Part shown: positions 11,501 to 21,072 of the stretch, piece after piece
How the letters are laid out: each line of letters starts with the position of its first letter
Position numbering within the stretch: the stretch's first letter is position 1
Assembly (NCBI RefSeq): GCF_019279795.1
Contig: NC_056747.1
Coordinates: 1,000,397,906-1,000,461,905, forward strand
Direction: 5' to 3'
Source: Protopterus annectens
Taxonomy: Eukaryota > Chordata > Ceratodontiformes > Protopteridae
DNA length: 64,000 bases
Program-made: the position numbers and the translations under genes
The notes under the pieces: generated by a model
The model's input: only the letters and a program-made list of their open reading frames with translations
Told to the model about the DNA's origin: nothing
The model's database searches: none

Positions 11501-12287
11501 TTCACTATGAGAGAGGAAACTCTGAGCAGCATATCTGTCCCTGTAGGAGTGGTCCCAGCCCAGCAACTTGTAGCTCATTAGCCATTTTGGGCTAATTTCT
11601 ATCCTTTTTGATCTCCCTGGTATAAAAAACACTTAGTGCAGCTTTGCACTTGTATACAGCTCAGCAAGCTCCTCATGGTGCCCTGCAGAGTCCTACAAGC
11701 AGCCGAGCGACAAGAGAGAGACTTTGGACTTGATTAAATATTGCTTTTGCTTGTTGTCTCCCAGAAATGCTAATCCCGCCTAAAACAGGGCTTTTCAGTG
11801 CTTCTGTGGATCCCTAGTGATATCTGCATTGCTTACTGTACTTATTTCTTTGTTGCACTTGAAAAAAGTTACTGTTTGTCATTTTTGCATTTAAGTAACC
11901 TGTAACACAGTTGCAGGCTACACACTTAAGTGCACTAGCCTCCTCTGTGTATTTAAATTAATTTAAGCTCTGCATTTCTGTTGTTTCTGAAAAAAAAAAC
12001 ACAAAAAATTCCTTGTTTTCCCACCTTTCTGAACTAGTCTAGTCCAGTTTTCAGGCTTTGCTGAATCCAGGACTGTGGTAAAGGTTCCTGTGTTGCCCAT
12101 ATCATACTTGGATATTTAGGTGGCTTCCTAGTTCACTGTGAGAGAGGGAACTCTGAGCAGCCTAACTGTCCCTGTAGGAGCAACTTATAGCTCATTGGCC
12201 ATTTTGGGCTAATTTCTATCCTTTTTGGTCTCCCTGGTTTAAAAAACGCTTAGCACGGGTTTGTGCACCGTGCAGCACTGTTTAGCT
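11501..12287 (+). repeat. CR1 copy B leader with 631-bp direct repeat
   Basis: TTCACTATGAGAGAGG starts at 11,501 and TTCACTGTGAGAGAGG at 12,132. Each is followed by CTGAGCAGC, CTGTCCCTGTAGGAG, GCCATTTTGGGCTAATTTCT and a TATAAAAAAC or TTTAAAAAAC box. One full unit and a partial unit of about 150 bp are present. The sequence is unlike the 758-bp units upstream of copy A, but the order CCATTTT then TATA-like box is the same. I infer promoter monomers. Confidence 0.7.
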
Positions 12288-12502
12288 GCGATTAAACTAT
12301 TCCAGGCTACACGAAGTCTGCACTTCAGTTTTTCCCTTGAAACTAGAAACACTTCAACCCAACACTAGAAATAAGGCAATTTAAGACTGGCACTTACTAA
12401 AACTAGCACTAGCTTACAGCTTGCACTTCAGCCCTATACTCAGGAAGTATAAGGCTCTTTACTCATCCAATCAGCAATACTGTCCCAACCATCTATTCAG
12501 AC

Positions 12503-13452
12503 ATGTTCAAGAGACAGCTTCAGGTGTGGTCTCCGGTCCAGCTGGAGAATCTGGGCATCCTGAGGCAATGTTACAATTGCCTCATGTACACAGACAACCC
12601 CCTCCTCCTCCCAACCAACACAAACATATGTGAGAGATGCAGCTACACAGCCAAACTGGAGGCTAAGCTCTCTCAACCCACGACTGGATCAACCAGTCAC
12701 AAGGAGAAGGGCAACACTAGCATCACATTACCAGACTCACATAGACCAGCCATAGCTGCACCAGAAAACAACTCTCAGAAAAATGCAAAAACATACTCGG
12801 AGGCTGTAAATAAGAACCTGCCCAAACAACAAAGACCTCCTAAGCATACACCCATGCAACTCCCACCCCACAACAGAAACCAGGCAACACATACATCACA
12901 ACGTCAGTGTGCCAAGCAAAAACAGTCCCTAAGGCTAAATAACACACCTAACAACCTAACACACTAGTAATCGGTGATTCTATTATCAGGCACACAGACG
13001 TCTCACTCACTAGACTGAACAAGGAGAAGATTACCATAAGCTGCATGTCAGGTGCCAGAATCCACCACATAACACATACACTCAGGTCACTCCACAAGTA
13101 CAAATATAACTCTGTCATTGTACATGTTGGCGTAAATGACCTGAGATGTACCTCCCTGGACTACATGAAAAGAGACATGGAGGAGCTCTCTGACCATGTA
13201 GCTCAGGCTGGTATGACTGACTCTGAGTAGCATCCTACCCTCACCCAAAATGATGCCAGCATACGAAGAAAAAATGATCAGTTTCAACAATTGGTTAAAC
13301 TACTGGTGTCATTCAAAGGGGATCCAGTACTTGTCAGCCTGGGACGACATGCTTGACATCCACGTTGCCTCGCCAGAGACTGCTTGCACCTGTCGCCCCT
13401 GGGCTTTTGAATACTGGCCAAGACTCTTGCCACCCCAATACTGCCTTTTTTA
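12503..13452 (+). pseudogene. CR1 copy B ORF1 (zinc finger plus esterase)
   Basis: The first frame (154 codons) begins MFKRQLQVWSPVQL. Cysteines at residues 23, 26, 43 and 46 keep the same CX2C-X16-CX2C spacing as copy A, which shows that the zinc finger is under common descent. After a stop near 12,965 the esterase part follows: IGDSIIRH (about 12,972), SGARIHHITHTLRSL, VHVGVNDLR (about 13,122) and a decayed DCLHLSPLGF near 13,380, where the expected DGLHLS Gly has become Cys. At least two more frame changes occur between 13,220 and 13,440. The ORF1 end and ORF2 start are separated by only about 60 bp, as in copy A. Confidence 0.82.
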
Positions 13453-13513
13453 GGCAAGGCTCAGAAGACAAACCTGCCTCCATAAACAAAAATAATAAAC
13501 AAAAACTGAGGGT

Positions 13514-16199
13514 AATGCTGCTCAATGCCAGAAATCTAAACCTCAAAATGCACGCACTCAAGGATCTCATTAGTATGGAAGAAATCAACGTATGTGCAGT
13601 GACAGAAACCTGGTTCAATTCTCCAGAGAGCACCCCAGCACTACCAGGCTGTAACTCCTACCATACCTTTAGTTCCCAAAACCAGGACCTGAACACAAAA
13701 GGAGGGTGTGTGTCCATATTCATCAAGAACACCCACACCTCCAGGTTAGTAGCACAGCACATGGAATCTGAGACCATCCAAGTGCAATTGACAGCAGGTA
13801 AATTGACTGTTCAATTTATAGCTTGCTACAGATCTCCCACCTTGTCTTTGGACCCTCACACAGCATTCCTGAGAACATTAGAAAGTGTGAAGTTTCTACC
13901 CAACACCATGCTACTGGGGGAGTTCAACTATCCAAACATTGACTGGGAGAACTACTCAAGCTCAGATGCCCTAGCCCAATGCTTCCTTGAGTTTATAAAC
14001 TCAAACGCCCTTGAACAGCTGGTCACCACTCCCACAAGAGGTGACAACATACTGGACCTGGTCATCACCAACATGGGGAACCTATGTTCCACACCGGAGG
14101 TAAACTCGTCATTGTTAAGATCAGATCACAAACTAATCACACTGGACATCCACACACCCCCCTCCCAGTCAAGGAAATCAAGGTAAAAAACTTCTCTAAA
14201 GCCAACTTCACACTCCTCAAGACTGAGGTGGGAAGTTTCAAAGCTCCCATTCAAATCGAAAATGATGACCCATTGGCAGAATCCTTTACAAGTGCATTCT
14301 ATGAACACCTTCAAGAATGCATGGACCGAGCCATCCCAAGTAAAACCAAGACCAATTCCTCAAAAAAGAGGAGGCCAGTCTGGTGGACCCCGGCCATAAA
14401 TAAACTTTACAACAGAAGGAGGAAACTCCTGCAAGATGGAACAAAACCCCAAAATAAGAAGGCATCTCTGATGAACATCAGTAAAAAACTGCGCTCTCTC
14501 TCATTAAATCATGCAAGGCCAACTTCGAAAGAAAAATAGCCAATGACTCTAAGGATAACCACAAGGCCTTCTTTAACTATGTCAAGAGTCTAGAGGCAAA
14601 CTCTCAGATATGCTCCGAGCTAGTGCATAATGGCCATAAATACACTGAACCAACCGACATTGCCAACATCCTGGCTGACAAGTTCAGTGCAAACTTCACC
14701 CCCCCCCTCCACCAAAGGGGCTAGCACCCATCCCAGAAGAATGTGACGCTCCAGATATCTCAGACATACTAGTAAAGACAGCCCTTGCAAAGGCCAAAAA
14801 CACAGCATCAATGGGACCAGATGGTATCCCAGGTTGTGTCTTACACGAGCTTCAAAATGAACTAACCCCCCATCTCAAATCACTGTTCAAACTCAGCCTC
14901 TCTACAGGCTATGTACCCAAAGAATGGCATACAGCAACAATTATACCACTCCACAAAGGTGGTGCCACAACTGACCCTGGGAACTATCCCCCTATAAGCT
15001 TGACTCACTTGGTCTGCAAAGCCATGGAATGCATTATCATGGAGCTCATTAACAGGGACATTGGGAAACTCCAGACACTGGACCCCACCCAGTTCGGCTT
15101 TGTTAAAGGCAGATCTTGCCTCCTGAACTTGGTCGACTTCAAAACAGTCACCAAGGCCATAGATGAAGGGAAGGTGGTCCACACAGCATATCTGGACCTC
15201 ACTAAGGCATTCAACACCATCCCACACTCACGAATCATAGATAAACTCACCAACTTAAATATCAACCCCCATGTCACGAGATGGGTTGCCAATTGGCTCT
15301 CAGACAGAACCCACATGGTAAGAGTGGCAGGTGTCATGTCTGACTCTAAACCAGTCATAAGCGAAGTCCCACAGGGCTAAGTCTTGGGACCCCTCCTGTT
15401 CGGTATATATTTCTCCGAAATACAGGCAAAGGTGGAGGGACTGTGGCTAACCAAGTTCGCAGATGACTGTAAATTGGGTGCAATAATCAACTCTCCAGCT
15501 GACACAGACGTCCTGCAAAAGGGTCTTACAGAGACAAAACACCTGGTGTCAAAGTCACGGCCTCAAGCTAAATGCCAAAAAATGCATAGTAATCCCATCT
15601 GGGAAAAACAAAGTACTTACAAACTACCACATAGATGGGAATCCACTAAGTACAGAAGAAGTAATTAGTGACCTGGGTACCCAAGTTGATAACCACATAG
15701 CCAAAATGGTCAGAAAATCCTTCTATGTGGCACACCTGATCACAAAGGGTTTCTCATCCAGATCCAAGGAGGTGATTGTGCCCCTTTACTCCTCACTCAT
15801 TAGGCCCATAATAGAGTACAATGCCCCATTTGGGATGTACCTCACTAGACACCTGCAACAACTAGAAAGACCACAGAAGTACCTCACTAAGAGGATTAAG
15901 AGCCTTAAACAATTACCCTATGAAGCACAACTAAACAACTCCAGCTCTTCTCAGTCGCTTACCGTCTGCTCAGAGGTGACATATGCCTGACCTATAGGGC
16001 CATGTCAAACCCTGAACTAATGGACATGCTTCACCTCAAAAAAACGAGATCCCTCAGAACCACTCATTCTAGTGACTTGAACCTATGTACAACAATAAAC
16101 AGGACATGCTGGAGGGATAGATTCCTGTCCCAGAGACTCCCCTCACTCTGGAATAGAATCCCAATCCATATTCGACAGAGCTCCTCTCTGACCCACTTC
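13514..16199 (+). pseudogene. CR1 copy B ORF2 (endonuclease and RT)
   Basis: The endonuclease frame runs to 14,186 with NARNLNLK, VTETWF, ACYRSP, GEFNYPNIDW, LDLVITN and RSDHKLITLDIH. The normally acidic GDFN motif reads GEFN. RT frames follow (14,084-14,539; 14,811-15,380; 15,384-15,668; 15,706-15,990; 16,002 onward). VPQG is followed by an in-frame TAA at 15,378 in place of the Ser codon of VPQGS, and the catalytic box is FADDCKLG. About 60 bp around 15,690 that encode part of the block before the C-terminal domain are missing relative to copies A and C. The copy is clearly inactive. Confidence 0.88.
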
Positions 16200-16200
16200 A

Positions 16201-16396
16201 TTATAGTTTATGGTTTTCTTATTGATTTACTTTTTGCCGAGCAGTTGTTTGTTGATTTATTGATGGTCCTTTTAGTGGATGAATCCATCTCTATTATGAT
16301 TTTTTTTCAGATATTTTGATTTCCAGACAATTTCATTCAGTGAGTGGGTTTCATTTGATTACTGAGGTTGCCTATTTTACAAGTAGGGGCTTTTAT

Positions 16397-16469
<73 letters not shown>

Positions 16470-16981
16470 TTTAATATGTATACTGAATATAATTTTGCAA
16501 ATGGAATTCTTAGTTAAACATGCCCCTCTTCTTGGGCAACTAGACTTGAGTAACCAATATTAGATCTTAGCCATCCAGCTGGGAAAGGTTAGTATGTGGA
16601 TTTTCCATCTGGTTTGATGAAGGCTATGCTACTTACCCAAGGACTACATTTATGGCTATCCATCCAGCCATCGTGTTGCTGAACGACATTGTTTGATAAT
16701 GAGAGGAGCTTTTTACAGAAGTTGAAGGTTTTTGTGTCAAGAACCTGTCCATAAAAAGTGGCTTGTTTATGTTGCAGTGAAGGCTGTGGTCTTTGTAGTG
16801 AGCGTTTTAAGTATAACCAGTATTTCTGAGGTAGAGGAAGTCTCTTAAGGCAGGATCTTTCTTAGCCTGGAAAGCAAGCCAATGATGAAATTTATAGGGG
16901 CCAGTGAGAGACATAGGAAAGCAAGAAGCTTTTTAGTCTTGTTTGAATAACTAAGTGAACTTAGTACTTTGACCTTTTTTG
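16201..16981. other. Unassigned part of the hAT-like interval, with (TG)n
   Basis: A (TG)n run occupies 16,398-16,455. The rest shows no gene; it may be internal hAT-like sequence. Confidence 0.4.
16398..16455. repeat. (TG)n microsatellite
   Basis: About 29 TG dinucleotides followed by a short (GA)n run. Confidence 0.95.
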
Positions 16982-16994
16982 TCAGAAATAGTTG

Positions 16995-17395
16995 TAGTCT
17001 TTCTTTTGGCAGAGTGTTTTGCTAAGGCACATGCCGAAAGGGGCATTGCACTCAATAATGGCTCTTGTAAAGGAAGAATACAGGGATGTTATGACCTCCT
17101 TGTCCCTGGATGAGATAACCCTACTAATGAAGTGGACCATATAAAAAGCTTTCCTTACAATGGAGACAATGTGGTGGTCAAAAGTCAGGTTTCTATCAAC
17201 CTGGTTGCCCAAGTGCCATACAACTTATTGCGTTCTTACAACATTGTTATTAATGTGATAATTTGTGGGGACATCACTCTCCTCAAAGGGGATGATGATG
17301 CATTTTTTGGCATTTAGCTTGAGGCCATATTTCTGGCACCAGTTATTTGTTTGGGTGAGACCCTCTTGTAGTTTATTCAGAATGGTTTTATTAAG
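16995..17395 (-). pseudogene. CR1 fragment E, RT C-terminal part
   Basis: Read on the minus strand, the segment gives LTQTNNWCQK, LKLNAKKCI, NYHI, LGNQVDRNLTFDHH, VVRKAFYMVHFIS, SSRDKEVITSLYSSFTRA and IIECNAPFGM. This is the block after the catalytic aspartates in the CR1 RT of copies A-C. The domain ends and the 3' tail are absent, and there are several frame changes. It is older than copies A-C judging by substitutions. Confidence 0.8.
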
Positions 17396-17557
17396 TCAGT
17401 AATGTGAATTCTTTACTTTATTGCAAATTTGTTGGCTTATTTTTGTGGATTATAGTATTGTAGGACTGATGATGTTGACATTTTACGTAGCTGGACTGCT
17501 GGAATGGTTTTCCCAGTGAGAAATGCTAGTGCTGTAGTGAGTATCTGTTTATTTGTA

Positions 17558-17566
<9 letters not shown>

Positions 17567-17628
<62 letters not shown>
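17567..17628. repeat. (AT)n microsatellite
   Basis: A run of about 30 AT dinucleotides followed by a short TAGA run. Confidence 0.95.
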
Positions 17629-17630
<2 letters not shown>

Positions 17631-17895
17631 TAGATATAGATATATTAACTAAGATGTTAGAGTTAACTGTTAGATTAGAGAATTAGAAATAGAATTTTAA
17701 GGCAAATATTAGGCATTTATTACATTTATTCATTGTTCAAATGCACCTACAGTACAGCCAGGAGGTCAACTGTGGTCTTCCGGAGCAACGAAAGAGTTAA
17801 CTATATGATATATTTTATATGCGGCCCCAAGACCATTTCTGTTCACTAAATGCAGCCCCAGCAAGCCAAAAGGTTGGACACCCCACTCTACTATA

Positions 17896-18489
17896 TTTTT
17901 GTAAGTATGATTCTGCTATCTGAACTTGGATGGTCTTCACAATTAAATAAGACACATACACAACTAGCTCTATATTCAAGACCATTGTCAGGTTGCACAC
18001 ATGCATGTGTAAAACCTTGAAATGTCACCTGTGTTAATGAATGATTCCTGACTATGTGTGAGCAGCACTTCATCTGTGACAAAGATGGAAAATCACCACT
18101 GTGGTAGAAAATATTTTGCCCCTTGTGTCTAGGTTTGAATCCCACAATTTAAAAATCAATTTTACCAGTATATAAAGCCAAAAGCAAATGTGTCAGGTCA
18201 TGACATTTATGCCCCCAGTGCATGGCTGCAAACTTAACTCAACTAACAGTTACTTTCCAATTTTCGATATATATTTCCTAGCTACAACAGCAAACATCCC
18301 TCAAACTAAGGTCATGTGTCAGATTAACCTTCCAATTTAAAATATTACTTTTTACCCTGCTGGGCACTGTTGGTCTCCACTTAAATCACAAATGCGGTTG
18401 GCATAATTGCTCATGTTTGCACACTACCAGTAAATGCAATAACAGGAATTGTCAGGAAAGCATTAGGTGCCATTGCTCAGGTTTGAGTG
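17896..18489. other. Gene-less stretch with one tRNA-like B box
   Basis: At about 18,130 the sequence TAGGTTTGAATCCCAC resembles a tRNA B box, but no matching A box or folded tRNA is visible. Nothing else is recognised. Confidence 0.3.
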
Positions 18490-18496
18490 TTAGACA

Positions 18497-19885
18497 TGTC
18501 TGGAGTTAAAGGAAAAGCTGCCCAGTTTAGGGCACAGAGGTGGGGTGTCTAAGAGTTCAGGATATTTATTGTACTCATGGTAAAGCACCACAGTCAAAGG
18601 CTTCTGCAGGGGGACTATTCTGGCTCCCAGTACAAGTCTAAGGTTTGGAGTAGTTTGACTCAGGCTGTTTCCGGTGATACTGGCATCACATGCACTGGAA
18701 AATACTGTAGGCATCATTTTAATGACCTATAGTGGTGCAAAAGGAATACCCTCAACCAGTGGTTGAATGAATTTCAAACTGCTGACATCCCACAGCTGTG
18801 TAAGTATGATAATAGACAGTATTTATAATACATAGAAAGCTAAATATAGGCAAGATGGTTATGCATAATGCTCTTCTGTTCTTTTTTTGTTCTTTCCACA
18901 GATAATGTCAAAATAGAGTTCAATAGATGGGCTCATGCAGATCAGATGGAGAGACTGAGGGAAGCATGTGGTATGTATGCAGCACAAGAGAAGTATTATT
19001 GTAGCTTTAAAAGTTGAAGATAGATTTTTTATACAGTTGTACGAAATTGAGCATGCATATTCTAACTGTAAAAGCAAGTATACATGCATTAGTCTGTAGC
19101 ATAAACTAAGTTTAGGAGTCAGGTATAAGACTGTAGTCAGAGGATGTGGGTTAAAATACCACTAGTAAAAACTATACAATACTGCATTTTTCTTTAATAG
19201 TATTATATTAAATTAATCTCTACAAAGTGGCATAAATGCCCTGGTGTTAACTGCAGTCTGTATAATTAGACCAAGGAGATGTGCAATATATGCACATTTC
19301 AAGGATTACTTTCAGCAATCTGTAGTTATACAGTGTAGTCATTAGGACATATACTTAAATGTAATACTTCAGATAAAATTGGTATATAATTGTGTTAATG
19401 CATTGTATGTCACATATGATGGCACTAAATTTATCTCTTTTTATCTTACCCCATCCTTTATCTCTCTCTTGTTTATTTTCTATGTGTTGTCAAAATGTGT
19501 CCATGTCATCCATCTGTACCAAAATCACTAAATGCTTCACAGCACAGTGAGGTAGGCCAGCACCAGTGGATCAGCTTGCCCTCACTCCACTGGCTCCAGC
19601 ACCGATACTCAGCACATCTGGGACCCAACCTGGCAGCACTGCCTCTTCTGCCCCTACACTACCTAAACCCTCAGGTAGTGCTGCCCAGGCAGCTGGTGCT
19701 GTGGTACCCTCTGGGAACAGTTGCGGAGGTGGGGGATTTCATCTCTTACCATGAGGTGCCAAGGTTGCTGTGTAGGGCTGTGCACCTCACCATTGGTGTA
19801 AGCCTACACTGGATGGAGAGGCTGCTCTACCTCATGATACATAGGAGGAGACAATGTCAAGTACTCCAGCCACCAACAGAGTAAG
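18497..19885 (+). pseudogene. Myb-like protein gene of a Harbinger element, split and broken
   Basis: The start ATG at 18,497 gives MSGVKGKAAQF, then a stop after RWGV. The same region continues with KVWSSLTQAVSGDTGITCTG, close to the Myb/SANT-like domain of vertebrate Harbinger second proteins. A GTAAGT donor-like site follows near 18,800. A TTTCCACAG acceptor-like site precedes 18,901, and an exon-like piece ends before GTATGT near 18,970. A further acceptor-like CTTCACAG precedes about 19,542. The last part is Pro/Ser-rich, followed by a helix-like tail (AVHLTIGVSLHWMERLLYLM, about 19,780-19,840) similar to the C-terminal tail of these proteins. Stops and frameshifts show that it is dead. 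No transposase lies beside it. Splicing is my inference. Confidence 0.6.
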
Positions 19886-21060
19886 GGGAAAGTGATGACA
19901 ATCCAGTTGGTGAGGACTATATTCTCATTCTCTGTATGTTTGATGGGTATGAGCCTGTGTTGTCTCCTCCCACACCCCAATCATGGTGTCCCCAACCTTC
20001 TGTGTCCCTCACTGTCCCTGCCTCTTGTCTTGTTTATCTTGTTTGTTTGCATTTGCTTCCTTACCTACCCAACTTACCTATCACAGAAATACCTATGTCC
20101 CTTACCCAGTATTCCTCTCTTACTGAATTAAAAAGGGCACCTGTCCCACACAAAAAATACTGCCTCATACATAGCTCTCCATTTCACACACTTGATTTGA
20201 TCCAGTTGGCTAGACAACATGATTATGTTGTTGTCACCCCTCTTTCTGGAGGTCATAGTCCAAATTCAGCTAATATTCTGAACATACGTTCAGTTTCCAC
20301 TGTTGAAGAAATTGACAGCTATGATTCTTTTCTACCTCCCTTCTGCACATTCCTGTATTACTTTCCCTTTGTTCTTCCCCCTGCTTACTCCCCATTTCAA
20401 AACATTCCTATCTACCTGATGTTAACACCTATAATCTAGTCAAAAAATAGAATCACACACAACACACACACAAGTACCAGAAAAAACAATGGATCCCTTC
20501 ATTATTTGGCCTCAATATTTGTGTGAAGTTTAGCATTGTGCTCCAGTACCCCATTTTAATACCTACAATCAAAAAATGCAATCACACACAACACACATAA
20601 GTACCAGAAAAAGCAATGCATCCCTTCACTTTTTGGCCTCTATATTTTTGTGGAGTTTGGCATCATGCACCAATGTCAAGCAGTGTCGAGCAGCCCTACA
20701 ATCTATGCAGTGCTTATTAAATCTGCTGCACTATGCCAACACACAGCAACACATGTACTATAAAGAATTGATATCTTTGCATTATCACTGTTTATTTAAA
20801 AATATTAGATACATATGGAATCAAATCCACTATCATATGGTCTCAAAAAGAAATGGGTCAATGTATTTACACCTGCTGCCACAAAGTCAGCTAAGCAGAA
20901 GGTATGCTTCATACACTCAATACTAAATCACAGAATTTTAGCAATGAGCATTTGCACACTGCTTAACTACATGCAAACAGGGAAAGTAATGGAAATGTGT
21001 ATCTCACATGTGTAGACACTTTGCCAGCAGTCTCGCAAACTTGCTGCTCACTGCTGCTCT
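19886..21060. other. Gene-less stretch with a 129-bp tandem duplication
   Basis: Pyrimidine-rich sequence follows the Myb-like tail. Two copies of a segment with CAAAAAATAGAATCACACAC lie 129 bp apart (see the repeat entry). Open frames here have no recognisable domain. Confidence 0.4.
20424..20681 (+). repeat. Tandem duplication, 129-bp period
   Basis: TAACACCTATAATC and CAAAAAATAGAATCACACAC (about 20,441) recur as TAATACCTACAATC and CAAAAAATGCAATCACACAC (about 20,570). Shared downstream text includes AAGTACCAGAAAAA and CCCTTCA. Confidence 0.85.
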
Positions 21061-21072
21061 ATACAAAATCAC

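Larger units (their letters stand above)
11501..16200 (+). mobile_element. CR1-family LINE, copy B (3' truncated)
   Basis: This is the same family as copy A: leader with a 631-bp direct repeat, ORF1 from 12,503, and ORF2 from 13,514. Coding similarity stops abruptly at SSSLTHF (about 16,199), short of the last LINE residues, the 3' UTR and the octamer tail. Loss of the 3' end with retention of the 5' end is the reverse of normal LINE truncation. It implies a later deletion or rearrangement at 16.2 kb rather than aborted insertion. The copy sits inside the hAT-like element. Confidence 0.85.
9887..17887. mobile_element. hAT-like DNA element with nested LINE insertions
   Basis: The left end reads GATGTGTCCAACCTGCGGCC and the right end GGTTGGACACCCCACT, so they are inverted and share GTGTCCAACC. 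Both flanks carry the same 8-bp duplication CTACTATA (9879-9886 and 17,888-17,895). An 8-bp duplication with CAGGGGTGTCC-like termini and GC-rich GCGGCCC subterminal repeats is typical of hAT transposons. The two ends are 8 kb apart because CR1 copy B (about 11.5-16.2 kb) and CR1 fragment E lie inside. I see no convincing hAT transposase in the remaining parts (9.9-11.5 and 16.2-17.9 kb). Two separate solo ends flanked by the same octamer by chance is the alternative, but it is unlikely. Confidence 0.7.
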
